Part shown: positions 36,121 to 46,374 of the stretch, in pieces
Numbering within the stretch: the first letter of the stretch is position 1
How the letters are laid out: every line of letters starts with the position of its first letter
Assembly: GCA_026874595.1 (NCBI GenBank)
Contig: CM049314.1
Coordinates: 33,364,229-33,428,228, forward strand
Direction of reading: 5' to 3'
DNA length: 64,000 nucleotides
DNA from: Sipunculus nudus
Taxonomy: Eukaryota > Annelida > Sipuncula > Golfingiida > Sipunculidae
Made by a program: the position numbers and the translations under genes
Notes under the pieces: generated by a model
What the model saw: only the letters and a program-made list of their open reading frames with translations
Told to the model about the DNA's origin: nothing
Database searches by the model: none

Positions 36121-37123
36121 AATGAACTAAGAAATCTGGCAAAGTACATGCTTTATTAAATTTGAATGACAAATGTTGGATATACTCAAATATTTTATTT
36201 TGAAGGAGAATTTGCAATCATTTGACATGATAATTGTCAGGAAGGATACCAGTAGTTCATTAATATGTATTATTATAATGTAGTTTGAGTAAGTCAGAAA
36301 ACAGATAAATTGTTTATGTGAATAGTTAGCTTTGATCAACTTATCAAGATATATTCTTAAATACCACTGTATTAATAGGATGCTTGCAGATCCTTTTAAC
36401 CTATAGAAGGGCCAGATATAAAATTTATTCATTGAACATTTATTCCTTTGATTGTTTTATAGTTGATTCATAGATAAGTGCCAGTAGATTTGATGCGTTT
36501 ATCAAATTAATGTAATTGTGCAGTCAGAAAGTTCCATATCCCTTTGTTAAATATCCTGGAGACAATTTTAGATTGTTTGTATTGCTGAGTAAATGGAGCT
36601 TTGAAAATTGTAAACTGTAAAATTCCTTAATTAAAAAATTGTTACAACCCTTTGTGTAGTCAAAGCCAGGAAGTCATGAGTTCAAATCTCAGCTGTACCC
36701 CAGGAGCCATGTATGTCTCATTGAACAAGTGCATCTCGGGGGGGGGGGGGGGTCCTGAGTTTTTAGGACCCAGCAGTTTGGAATATTACTCACCCAGGAC
36801 CTGCAGGTGTGGTAGACACCAGGGTCAGGTAGCACCAAGGTATAAAATAGAAAAAAAGAAAAGAAAACGAATGCTACCACCACGTCTCACAGTCCCAAAT
36901 AGAAATGAAACTGCAGATGTGTGCATGCTCAGGTTAAAAACTAGATAAGTCAGCATTAAATATGGTAGCCTTCACCAAAAGGATTAACAAAATGAGAACC
37001 ACACATTGTCCTTTGCTTTCAGATGTACCTGTATGGAGTAAATTAGAGACGGGACGCATTCCATCACCACAAGAAATGTTCCAGATCATAGAAAACCACA
37101 TGAGGCTTAACCAGAGGGCATAG
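27754..37123 (+). CDS. SELENOT: SELENOT, selenoprotein T (196 aa with one selenocysteine)
   Basis: ER-resident thioredoxin-fold oxidoreductase of the Rdx/SelWTH group. Coding exons: 27754-27917, 35134-35371, 35969-36056, 37023-37123 (TAG). The protein is 196 residues, the usual length for the family. An N-terminal hydrophobic signal (AAVAVFMCFALV) is followed by the redox motif C55-Y-S-U58, whose Cys codon is split by intron 1 (TG|T). Then come GYRKVYEQFAHAI, YPDLTVVGDNYPPPPI, hydrophobic segment FLGIFKLMLIFAIAMG, and conserved MVFFLSNAIEGQLVSTGAFE and DVPVWSKLETGRIPS. Sec is encoded by TGA at 35141-35143. The ATG at 27754 was chosen over an upstream in-frame GTG because of Kozak context and the signal sequence. 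A LINE occupies intron 1 in antisense. Confidence 0.97.
28675..28835. repeat. Degenerate GTAATTGTAAT repeats, hAT-like left end
   Basis: Starts CAGTGTCGGGGTTGG then GTAATTGTAATAACC and ATCGATTACAATT. The style matches the AGTAAT-rich termini at 38343 and 40413 (CAGACAYGGKGT ends). No matching right end was found. Confidence 0.4.
30152..31417 (-). pseudogene. LINE reverse transcriptase fragment
   Basis: 421 residues from the first Met; the same frame is open upstream to about 31650 with RVVPLFKKGDRN and NYRPVSILPVISKILE. Motifs: SGFRPGFSTNTALTHL, IDLQKAFDTVDH, TCGVPQGSILGPLLF, LVLYADDSALI (catalytic Asp pair), and HVKYLGVVLD. The C-terminal region ends with FKFNGIKLWNELPSSIK, as in CR1-like elements. 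It is severed from the endonuclease by the frameshift near 31648. Confidence 0.93.
31639..32757 (-). pseudogene. LINE endonuclease C-terminal half and linker
   Basis: Contains FGVGYRPPKDLDF, YILGDFNTDVL, TCIDLILVSD and AKISDHNVTF (APE endonuclease catalytic Asn/Asp/His positions), then a Lys-rich linker. It is in the same frame as the preceding segment; only TAA at 32761-32763 separates them. It ends at the KSTG motif where the frame breaks. Confidence 0.9.
32761..33297 (-). pseudogene. LINE zinc-finger segment and endonuclease N-terminal half
   Basis: The open frame starts within the poly(A) run at ~33297. It first encodes a Cys/His cluster (IECDYCFNWTHIAC, FVCDICM) like the PHD-type finger of CR1-group ORFs. 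Then come LHFIHFNARSILPKMDEI, AVTETWLDSSV and GGGVCLFIKNN of the endonuclease. It terminates at the in-frame TAA. Confidence 0.85.
33290..33679 (-). pseudogene. LINE N-terminal segment with degenerate 2A-like motif
   Basis: 129 residues from an ATG inside the YY1 motif (MAAMHSNLFVLMTILYFY). Residues 103-111 (33347-33373) read GDIAVNPGP after a hydrophobic stretch (VLTSIILLRS). This matches the 2A recoding motif D-x-E-x-N-P-G-P except that the Glu position is Ala. YPCTKCSKAV then begins the zinc-finger region, which is lost to a frameshift. Confidence 0.8.
33672..33690 (-). promoter_or_regulatory. LINE 5'-end YY1 site and CACGTG
   Basis: On the minus strand CAAGATGGCGGC (33672-33683) is a full YY1 consensus, with CACGTG (33685-33690) just upstream. 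It sits at the very 5' end of the element and supplies the first ATG. Confidence 0.6.
35134..35371 (+). CDS. SELENOT: SELENOT exon 2 (contains the Sec codon)
   Basis: Acceptor ttatttttcag, donor aaa|gtgagt. It opens T-TAT-TCC-TGA-GGG, so the UGA is 8 nt into the exon, upstream of three exon junctions. It encodes YSU then GYRKVYEQF and ends QWAMENK. Confidence 0.97.
35141..35143 (+). other. SELENOT: In-frame TGA selenocysteine codon
   Basis: Reading frame runs through TGA on both sides with conserved family sequence: RFLFCYS before and GYRKVYEQ after. Position matches Sec of the CxxU motif in SELENOT. A SECIS at 40640-40723 lies 466 nt downstream in the spliced mRNA, beyond the minimal spacing needed. 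Confidence 0.97.
35598..35627. repeat. TA microsatellite
   Basis: Alternating AT run in SELENOT intron 2. Confidence 0.9.
35969..36056 (+). CDS. SELENOT: SELENOT exon 3
   Basis: Acceptor tcttttacag, donor atg|gtaaga, phase 0 in and phase 1 out. It encodes IYACLMVFFLSNAIEGQ and STGAFEINFN. Confidence 0.95.
36070..36118. repeat. TG/TA microsatellite
   Basis: TG run passing into TA immediately after the exon 3 donor. Confidence 0.9.
36640..36900 (+). repeat. Possible tRNA-derived SINE fragment
   Basis: GAGTTCAAATCTC (36679-36691) resembles a tRNA box B, with GTGTAGTCAAAGCC upstream in box A position. A G15 run (36738-36752) and an A-rich stretch follow. Weak. Confidence 0.35.
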
Positions 37124-37140
37124 ACCAACAACTCATCCAG
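37023..37140 (+). CDS. SELENOT: SELENOT exon 4 (C-terminus, stop, first 17 nt of 3' UTR)
   Basis: Acceptor tgctttcag. It encodes DVPVWSKLETGRIPSPQEMF and ends RLNQRA-TAG (stop 37121-37123). The exon ends at cag|gtaggt (37140), so the stop is only 17 nt from the final junction and should not itself trigger nonsense-mediated decay. Confidence 0.93.
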
Positions 37141-37377
37141 GTAGGTAACAGTGTATGGCACATTCATATCAGTCTGGTCAGTTCTAACCTATGTTATACA
37201 TGTGCTTTTGTAAATTCAGAACAAAAATCGACCAAATTGATGCAACACTTATGTTGAAACTTGAAAGCTCTTGAGTAAATGCAGGTATACTAGTTTTGAC
37301 GGTTGATATTAATATAATCAGTTAATAGATTTAATGCCTTTTGATTTCCATCCTAATTAAAGTGCAGTTTGGATATA

Positions 37378-37867
37378 CAGTCGTAACTTGATAATCCAGC
37401 ACTAAATGTAATACCCTAATTTATGTCGGATTGCAAGGCTGTTGGATTGTCAAATAAAAAAAAGCTGACGGAGGGTCAAGATACAATGTGAAATGAAGAA
37501 GCTCATGTCTGCCACATTCAGATCCAAACTGACTTAATAAGGGAGACAAATTGACTCAGTAATTGGTTCTAGTGTACGGTTAGAACAATACGCATCGCTG
37601 GATTTCATGCCTAATTGGTCAGGGTTTCGGTGCACGAGCCCGAAGACTGACATCAATGGACCATGCACTGCATATACCGGTCGGATTGTCAAGTCAGAAA
37701 ATACGTCGGTATCCTTGTTTGTGTTGGAAAATGTCATGTCAGAGTCAGAATCCAAGGCTGTTGGTTTGTCAAGGCTAATTTCTGTGGTTCCCGTTCGTTT
37801 TTTACCAAATACCGTCGGATTGCAAGGTTTTCGGATTGTTAAGGGTCGGAATGTCAAGTCGCGACCG
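37378..37867. mobile_element. ~490-bp pogo-like non-autonomous element
   Basis: Left end TA|CAGTCGTAACTTGATAATCC; right end GGAATGTCAAGTCGCGAC is its imperfect inverse. Inside, CGGATTGTCAAG/CGGATTGCAAGG is repeated. No intact transposase. Confidence 0.55.
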
Positions 37868-38342
37868 ACATACACCAAATTAGATTAATGGTTTTAAGAA
37901 ACTAGTTGATGTATTTTGATTGTGTAACTTCACTGTAGAATAGCTTCCTTTGATAATATAGTTTAAGTAAAAATATTTCTGTATGTTATATTCTCTGATG
38001 ACTTTATTACAAATTAATTACATTTATATACCAAGTTATGTTCAAAGTCTTTACGTGACACCATGTTTACAAGCCACTAAAGAGCACTCTAAATCGGCAA
38101 TTAGAATGCCATGATATGTATAGATTCTTTCAGGACAAAAATATTGCATATTATTTCTAAGTTTCAATGATTTTTCAATAATCTTCAGCAAACCCTCTTA
38201 GTGGGAACTGTTGAAAATTTGACAAAGATACAAAAAAAGCTTGAAAAGATATGGCTGTTAGTGTAAATATAAATAGTGTCAGAATTTGTCGGAAATCTAA
38301 AATAAATGTAAACAGTAAAGGGTTAATTACAGTGGTACTCAG

Positions 38343-40424
38343 CAGACATGGTGTAATAGTAATAAGTAATAGTAATAGTAATAGACTATTACAGCTTTTT
38401 CCATGGAATAGTAATAGCAATAGACTTAAAAATTTGAGCTGTAACAGTAATAGTAATAGAAACAGGAGGCAAAGTAATAGAGTAATACATATTACTTTCT
38501 ATTTCTTCCTGTTAACCCCTTGATCATGAAGCATATCAGCAGATAATGCTGAACAGACTCAGTTCTTGTCCAGTGATTGCCCAGGATGTGCCTACTGTTT
38601 TGGCAAGCATGGGCCAGCTGCCATACTGCTAGTGACCACTGATGCTAATTACAGAGCAGTACTAGACAGAGTACTGGACAGAGCAGGTCACAGCCAAATA
38701 AGTTACCTGGCACTATCTGACCTTCTATTATTAAACCATGGATACACAGAGGCATGTTCGATGTTAAGAGACAGATAAATAGTGCATTATTATTGTGACA
38801 TGTACCTCTTATATCACATCCATCAATTCATAAGCATATTCTCAAATGTACCTAGATTTGGTTTTAATAATACAGATTGCATTAACAAACATTTAAAAAA
38901 TATAATATGGAACCAGATAAAGTGCAGACCCAAAATGTTCAAGATAAACTTATGCTGTTTTCACTACCCATATTGAAGTATTGAAGCCTACAATGCTATG
39001 AACTTGTACCAGTACTACAATCACTTGGATAAATTCATGCAAAAAGCACATGTATTATATAGTTAATATTTACATATTCTTTTAAAACTATTCTTTTAAT
39101 ATTTGTCTGTTATTTTATAGTACCAATTTTGCAGACCTTCATTCAGCATAAAAAATTATGTTGACTTATATTTTGAAAAAATTAAATTAACCTATTTTTC
39201 ACGATATTAATTTGATTATATATTATGAGAATATAAATGACTGTTAATATTTTATTTTATTTTTAACTGAATATTTAGCTAATAATTATGAGAATCCTGT
39301 TTTTAAATGTACAAAATTTAAAGTACAAGATTGTTTAATACCAAATTTATTATAAAAAGTGATTTAAATAATATTTTATTTGTCTTGTCAAATTTATGTA
39401 AGTTTTAATATCTCTCCACATTTCTCAGTAAATTATCCCTTGCTAGTTTTGAAGGGCATGCCTGCGGAATGAAGGCCATGCATGCTACCAATATTGAAAA
39501 GTTATCTGCCACCTCTCTGTCCACTCCCAAGATGGAATGAAACATGGCATCACATCCAAATGAACATATACACCCGAGAAGATGGGGTACTTTTGTCCAG
39601 TTTGGTTCTGTCCAGAATCTTAATGTGATCAGTATTTAACTGAATATATTAATAAGGATTGGAAAATGGGACCCAGCCCTACATAAATTCCTATCCTGAT
39701 ACACACATAAAGGACTGAATTGTCAGCTATGATACTAAATATTAATATGCAATAATCATGAATAATTCCTTTAGTGACAATTTTAAGTTATACTGAAAGT
39801 CTTTGTGTATTGGCTACGAGAGAGAAGATGAAATTTTAACTGAAGTATATACTGTAAAATAAATTTATGTGAAATATTTATGAAGAAAAAAATGTACAAG
39901 TTTACATATAATCATAAATCAATATTTTACATATGCCAGGCCTTTACACTGGGTTGCTTTCAAATTACATGTTTTCAAGAGTTCATACAATTACCGGTAT
40001 GTTATATTTTCTACTTGAAACACCTCAATAACGAATATTGTGGTTTCAAAATGTAAAAGAACAGAATAAAAGAAGCTGTAATAATTAAGATCTTCAGTAT
40101 CATTAGGCTTTCTGTAAATGACAAACACATTATAAGAAAATTGTGTATGTAACTGGATGATATAGGTGCTTGTGATATTATTTAAACATGTGATTGTAGT
40201 GCTAGTTTATAGCACTCTTGGCTGCGCAAGGTCTAGAATCCTACCATCAGTATAAGTACATGTAATCGTAATAGTAATAGTAATAGATACCCCAGTAATA
40301 GTAATAGAAGATAAAATGTAATAGTAATAGTAATATCAGAAATTGAAAGTAATAGTAATAGAAATATCAGAAATTGAAAGTAATAGTAATAGTAATAGAA
40401 CAACTGTAATAGACCCCGTGTCTG
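38343..40424. mobile_element. ~2.1-kb hAT-like non-autonomous element with AGTAAT-rich ends
   Basis: Left CAGACATGGTGT (38343-38354) and right ACCCCGTGTCTG (40413-40424) are 12-bp inverted termini with two mismatches. Degenerate AGTAATAGTAAT blocks lie just inside both ends (38355-38490 and 40262-40410). I see no clear 8-bp target duplication. The interior has no transposase signature; one 70-codon ORF (38566-38778) is unrecognised. Confidence 0.5.
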
Positions 40425-40610
40425 GTCAGTCCCCGAAGTTTGTTATAAGTAATTTTGGGGTTCTACTGTATTTGCTCCTTGCAAATTGTACCCCCCCCCC
40501 CTACTCAAATTCATGATCTGCTCCATATTGTATCAATATATGTAGTGTACTGTATTAATTGTATAAGTAAGGTAAATTTGTCACTGTATACTATACATAT
40601 TCTTCTGCAG

Positions 40611-41650
40611 GATCACAGAAGAGACACTGGGAGCTTTCCGGAGGGTCAACAGCTTTATGAAGGTCTACATGAAAAGCAACGTGTATTGCGCATGTGGACT
40701 GGATCCTTTCTGTGTGACCCTTCAAAGTTTTTACTGGTGGATTTCTCTCACTGCTTTGTATGTGAAGCTGGAAAACTTGAGGACTGTGTTGATGTACAGA
40801 AAAATTATCGAAAATAAAAATAAAAATGAATAAAAAAATTGCATACATTTAAATAAAAAACCTCTATATATATACTGTATTATATAGGTTTGATAAGTAT
40901 ATATTATATATACACGTAAAGGAAAATGGAATTGTTTATATATTAATGTTTATACTTGTCTGTATATATGCAAAAATAGGGGAGAAAAGTCATGTAATTG
41001 AGTCATTGCAACAGATATTTTAGTGTTTACCTGAATGTGAAAAATGTATTACATAATTAATGAATAAATAATAATAAATTTTATAAGATTTTAAATAATA
41101 GTATACATTTTGGATGAATCTGTTCAGGATATAGATAAATATATGTATCTCGTGGTATCATTATATAATTAGCACTTACAATTACACACATTGGATACGC
41201 ATGCGCATAAGTATGCATTATATAAGAACTGGTCAGCTACTGAAAGTTTGTTAGTATCTTACAGCTGATGTAAAAACCATACTATATAGAGAAAAATTTA
41301 AACCTAATGTCCTTTTATGTAATATATGTGATGACTTGTACATGTAATCAGTGTTTTTGTAGTTAATAGAAAAAAAGTCTACCGTTTGCCAGAGATGTAT
41401 CTTTATCTGACGGGTGTTTCACACGACCATAGCATTTACTATAATTTTTGACCGATTAAATAAAGCTGCTGTTTTATGTTTGAAGCATAATTAAAACTCT
41501 AAAAGGGTGACACATCGGCAGATTCTGTGTTTGTTGAATCACATATATTTGTGTATTTACTGTCATGTCACTTTGTTTTCATTACTATAATAATTTCTCA
41601 GATGGTTTTATTCACACGCAATTGGTTCCAGGTTATTTGCTTCAATAAAG
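40611..41650 (+). other. SELENOT: SELENOT 3'-UTR exon with SECIS and poly(A) signals
   Basis: Begins GATCACAGAAGAGACAC after a strong acceptor. SECIS at 40640-40723. AATAAA hexamers at 41459-41464 and 41644-41649 are candidate poly(A) signals; earlier A-rich ones near 40828 and 41070 are possible. The end is uncertain. Confidence 0.75.
40640..40723 (+). ncRNA. SELENOT: SECIS element (type II fold)
   Basis: Helix I pairs GGAGGGTCA (40640-40648) and CAG (40650-40652) with CTG (40710-40712) and TGACCCTTC (40715-40723). An internal loop CTTT/CCTTT leads to the quartet ATGA (40657-40660) opposite GGAT (40701-40704). Helix II is ten continuous pairs including two G-U: GGTCTACATG (40662-40671) with CATGTGGACT (40691-40700). 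The apical region is AAAA (40672-40675) then a mini-stem GCAA/TTGC (40676-40679, 40686-40689), which makes it type II. The distance from ATGA to the apical A's is 11 nt, as expected for SBP2-binding SECIS elements. Confidence 0.93.
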
Positions 41651-42340
41651 TTGATCTTACCGTACCAGATGTTTTTTGTAAGTCATAACGTTTTGATACC
41701 GAAATGTAAGAGAATTTTAACAAAAATATTTTTACTTGTCAGATTTTGGGCCTAATTTTGGCGTAACCGATTTGCAGCCATGCTGATCTGGATAAATCGG
41801 TTCTTTCTTAAAGGTACATGAACATTTACATTAATATGTATTTATCTAACGCGATTTTTTTTCATTTAGTGGAATACAAAGGATACCCAGCAAAACTTCC
41901 TCGGACTTCCCTTCGCTCATTCGTCTCTTTTATATATTGTTATGGTTCTGCTTGTTAGTAAAGATTTCAGTTCATCCTTATCAGATCGTAGGGTTTCTCC
42001 CACGGTTATAATGCAACAACACCAACACTTTTAGATTATCAAAATGGTCGAAAGATCTGTCCAAATGTAGCATGGTCATTATTACTATTATACCAAAAGT
42101 GATTATATTGCAAGACCATGGGTTGTGGGCTACTAAGCTTATCATGCAGGATACTGGAGGTCATTACCCTGATGGGGTAGTTATGGCTGCACTGCATTCG
42201 GACCTGGATTGATAGCAAGTGAGATTTACAAGCACTGATTACTGGCTTGTTTTGAGTGTGGAAACAGATTCTCAGGTAAAAAAAAAAGGTGATATATTAG
42301 AATTTATTCTTAAAATTGTATAAAGGAGGCCTAGACGTCA
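41651..42340. other. Intergenic, no feature seen
   Basis: AT-rich sequence downstream of SELENOT without recognisable coding or repeat structure. Confidence 0.6.
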
Positions 42341-43115
42341 GGGCTTTTTTACATGTAATAAAGGAAAAACAAGGGTACCGCAAAGCGGAGCTTCCCCTCG
42401 CACGGGGCGAACTTGGAATAGGGTATTACACAGTGTGAAAATGAGGAGGACAGCTTTCTGGCTTGACCTTTGCTCCTGTGAACTCAAACTAAATAGGTTC
42501 TTAAACCATGGGTAGGTGAGCCATATGAGCAAGATGACAGGTGTTGTTCAAACCGTTTTAGCCTATAATGGGTCCACAAGCTTTTTCGCGAAGTGGGCCT
42601 TGTGGCCGTGACCGTTGACCCCGTGACCTCAAAATCGATAGGGGTCTTCATCAATGGGTGGGTGAGCCATTTGTGCAAGTTGAAAGGTTTTGGTGAAATT
42701 GTTTGGCTTAAAATGGGTCCACAAGCTTTTTTTAAGAAGTGATCCCTGTTGCCATGACCTTTGACCATATGACCTTAAAATCTATGGGTTTCCTCAACCA
42801 TCGGTCGGTGAGCCATTTGTGCAAGATAGAAGTTTTTTTTTGTAAAACGCTATGGCATTAAATGGGTCTACAAGAATTTTCAAGAAGTTGGTCCTGAAGC
42901 TGTGACCTTTGACCCCGTGACCTCGAAATTTATAGGGTTCTTCATCTATGGGTGGGTGAGCCATGCGTTCAAGGTGAAAGGTTTTGGTCAAACGGTTTGG
43001 CTTGGAATCAATCCATAAGCAAATTCTGGTAGGAAAGACGGACGGACAGACGGACGCACCAACAGAGACGTTACTAGATCCCTTGCGTAACTTCGTTACG
43101 AGGGGATAATAAATA
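42341..43115. mobile_element. Interspersed repeat with ~145-bp internal tandem units
   Basis: Three to four units carry GGTGAGCCATTTGTGCAAG, AATGGGTCCACAAGC and TTTGACCCCGTGACCT (starts near 42493, 42640, 42785, 42930). Left edge GGTACCGCAAAGCGGAGC; right edge GACGGACGGACAGACGGACG and CCCTTGCGTAACTTCGTTAC. ORFs inside are by-products. Confidence 0.7.
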
Positions 43116-43539
43116 CAGCCACGTATCCTGTAGGTACAAAGTCTTAGTGACTACTGTTAATAAAGGTGCCCATTCACCTACCTTTTGAAAAAGAATTTAT
43201 GTGAATTCTGGCTTCCTCTGTATATATATTAATTGAATCAACGGTATTTGGTTGTGAAAACTTCTTATAACGCCTTCGTTAAGGATGTATGAATTTGTTC
43301 ATCAACATATTATTTGCAAACACGGCAATGTTGACAAACGGGAGGAACATGTAACCTAAGGGGGTAGGTTGCGCATAGTATGCGGAGGTAGAAAGGTCAC
43401 TTATTGCAAAACCCCATTTGCAAAGCTGTGGCTTTGACTTGCTGCCAGATGCCCATGTTGAATTTGTGTTTGAATATTTTTGCGGGCCCCCACATGTTAT
43501 AAAGACGTTGATATAAACAAAACAAACAGCCCGAATGTG

Positions 43540-44900
43540 GTGATATCCACGTTTTCTGGCCTATTTAGCGAACCTGTGAGCTTATGCGATGGCGCAGCGT
43601 TGTCCGTCAGCCGTCCACCGTCGTCCGTATGTTAACCCATGCTATCTCAGAAACCGTCAGCGCTAGCAGCTCCAAATTGCATGTATGAATCAGTTACATG
43701 TCAAAAGTTATTGGATTGAGCTTATTTTTGGGTATCTGCATTATCTATGATTTTATAGGGAAAAAGCTTAAAAATTTTTTAAAAACTTCTCCGAAACTGT
43801 CCAGCCAAATTGTCCAATATTTCACAGAAATAATCCCAGATACAATCTCTCTCATGTTTGTTCGAATGGCTTCAGTTCTGTGATTTTTTGCCGCGTTACA
43901 GGAAGTTGTCATCTGTCCAAAAAAGACATACTTAAATTTAAATCTCAGAAACAGCTGGAGCTATCATCACCACATTTTATGCAAACGTTGATCACATGAG
44001 TCATATCTGAAATCGAGGTAAATAAATATAAAAAAGGTATTTATTGTACATGGATTGTACAAATAGTTATTATAACTAATCGCGGCACTCTCCATGGCAC
44101 CGGTGTTGGCGTTCGGTAGTCTGCAGGGGTGGTTGAAACCTGAGTACCCGGAGAAAACCACTGGTCTTGGACGGGCAACTACAACCCACTCTCATAGCCA
44201 CGCCGGTGATCGAACCCGGGTAGCCAGCGGAGAAAGCCAAGCGTTTTACCACTCAGCTGTTCAGGAGTTATTGGTGGCGCCATTTGCGTATGCACGGGGG
44301 TCATCATTGCCTGTATCATACTGAGGGCTCAAAAAAACTTCTCCTCTGAAACCATATGGCCAAATTGTTTAATATCGCACAGAAATGATAGTGCTTTCTG
44401 AAATTTGTTCAAATTGTCTTTGTTCAGTAAATTTTGGCTGAGTTTATGGGAAGCTGAATTTATTCATATGCCATAGCAGCCCATTTCAGCTTTGTGGCTA
44501 CAAAGATCTTCTTCTCAAAAACCACTGTACCAAATTCTTTAAACCTCACACATTAATTATTCTCCGAATCATAATTTTAATTTTTTGGTTCAAATGGTTT
44601 TGGCTCAGTGATATTTATAGCTGAGTTACGGGAAGCTGAACTAAGCCAGTTTTCTGTATCTTCCTATATGAGTTATCAGCCTGCAAAATGTTTTTTCGAC
44701 TGATGCCACTGAAGCCAATTTGTTTAACATCATACAAGAATAATCCCCACAATAATATCTTATAATAATTGTCCTAAAATGGTTCCACATGAATGATTTT
44801 TGGCTGAATTATGGAGATTGAATTTAGTCCTTTTACCATATATGTTAGCTGTGTGAAGCAGTTACATCTAGCCTGGCACCAGTTTATCAGCATCTATTAC
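43540..44900. mobile_element. Diverged GTCCGTC-type interspersed repeat
   Basis: ACCTGTGAGCTTATGCGATG followed by CGTCGTCCGT-rich sequence, then repeated blocks on the theme 'AACCATATGGCCAAATTGTTTAAT...CACAGAAAT'. This left end is widespread in mollusc genomes. A SINE interrupts it at 44085-44290. Confidence 0.55.
44085..44290 (-). repeat. tRNA-derived SINE
   Basis: On the minus strand a good Pol III promoter: box A ACAGCTGAGTGGT (44248-44260) and box B GGTTCGATCACC (44205-44216), inside CCCGGGTTCGATCACCGGCG. The tail has GTTTTCTCCGGGTACTCAGG. It is not a functional tRNA (no cloverleaf around box A). Confidence 0.8.
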
Positions 44901-45284
44901 ATCATGCAACTAGACATTTAGATTTCAGGTTATCAATGGTTAATATTGACAAAAATGTTTTTTAAAAGCTTTTAAAAATTTTAGATTTATGATTTAAATT
45001 GTTCATCATACCAGGCAATGTTAACAACCACAGTTATAGACCCTTCTGTGGCTATATAAGACGGCTGTACATGGATTATAAATAATTGGTATCCATACTC
45101 AACTCAAATTCAAGAATTTGCCATCATTGAGATGTAACTGTATTATAATTAAGCATTCAGTATGCATCTGTAATAATTTTTTATATATTCCTAATTTCTT
45201 GTTTTTTTTATAAAAAGTCAGCTTAAAACATTTTGTATTGTGAAAATCTATTTCAAAGTTATTTCAAGTAAGGGCCACGTTTGT

Positions 45285-46374
45285 GTACAGATGCCAGCAC
45301 TTGGATTACCATTGGCAGATCGCCAGGATTTGCAAGTGCCTTGATGTTGTGCCACTGGCCAAGATTATGTCAGCTCTATAAATAGCTTTGGCACAGTGCC
45401 AGGATCGGAAGAGGCCTATGTGCTGCAGTCTGACTACTATTAACAGCTTGATGTGGTGTTTTTATGGAAAGTTCATTGTATTATGTTGAACAAGTCAATG
45501 CAAGTCTGTTTAATTTAAATTTATTTCAAGTAGGGACCCTATATTTGAAATTTCTGAAATTTGGCATGTTCATCCATCCTAGAACGTTTTCTCTTAAGCC
45601 AGACAGGGGGTGCCACCTACCTTTGTTTTTGTAAAATAAACCAATGCCTTTTTCTCAGGAGTGATTTGCAGTAAATTGTGCATATCCATAACCCTTGGCC
45701 TCCTCTCTCTTGTACTCAAGACTTGTAGCACCATCTGCAATCGTTTTCCCATAGCGTCCGTCCGTACATGTATGTGCTTTGGGTGAAAATTGCTCATATC
45801 TCAGGAGTGGGTCAAGGTATTGGTCTGACATTTGGCATGATCATCCATCTTAGAAAGTTTCTTTTAAACAAGACAAGTGGCGCCACTGACATTTCCTTTT
45901 TGGTTGAATAAGTTAATGCCTGTTTCTCAGGAGTGATTTGCAGTATTGGCCTGAAATTGTGCATATTCATAGATCTGGGACTTCTCCATCTTGTATTCAA
46001 GACTGGAGGCACTACCTGCAATCGTTTTCCTGTGGCGTCCATCCGTACATGTGCTTTGGGTTAAAATTGCTCATGTCTCAGGAGTGGGTCAAGGTATTTG
46101 TCTGAATATCGGCATGTTCATCAATCTTTAAAAGTTTTCCCGTAAACCAGACAGATCGCACCACTTACCTTTCCATTTTTGTTGAATAAATCAATGCCCT
46201 TTTTCAGGAGTGATTTGCAGTATTGGCCTCAGTTGGTGCAACCTACAATCATGTTTACGTGGCAGACATCCATTTCACTCTATTTCCCTTTACAAATCAA
46301 TCCATGCCTCACTTCACATGTACTACTCTGATTTCGGCGGATAAAAGTAGTCGCTTTCAACTACCTGTATCTAG
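45285..46374 (+). mobile_element. Second Helitron-like element, 5' end unclear
   Basis: Repeated ~280-bp units with GTGCTTTGGGTNAAAATTGC, CTCATATCTCAGGAGTG and GTGGCGCCACT. The right end has GGCGGATA (46336-46343), a TAGTCG-CTTT-CAACTA hairpin and CTAG|T (46371-46374), matching the element ending at 14753. Confidence 0.55.

Larger units (their letters stand above)
37141..40610 (+). other. SELENOT: SELENOT 3'-UTR intron (3.47 kb)
   Basis: Donor cag|gtaggtaac, acceptor atattcttctgcag. It separates the stop codon from the SECIS. It contains a pogo-like element (37378-37867) and a hAT-like element (38343-40424). AATAAA-like hexamers inside (for example near 39855 and 40074) could allow intronic polyadenylation that would drop the SECIS. 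Confidence 0.85.

Noticed and set aside
37534-37878. ORFs of ~93-114 codons on both strands
   Set aside because: They lie inside the pogo-like element and consist of translated subterminal repeats.
40455-40817. ORF across the SELENOT 3'-UTR exon as a coding exon
   Set aside because: It begins in intron sequence and overlaps the SECIS in a frame with no family similarity; the SECIS explains the region.
42338-42991. Minus-strand ORFs with similar peptides (HKWLTHP, MAHPP)
   Set aside because: They repeat because of the ~145-bp tandem units of an interspersed element, not because of a protein family.
44201-44260. Functional tRNA gene on the minus strand
   Set aside because: Boxes A and B are present but the flanking sequence does not fold into an acceptor stem and is continuous with a SINE body.
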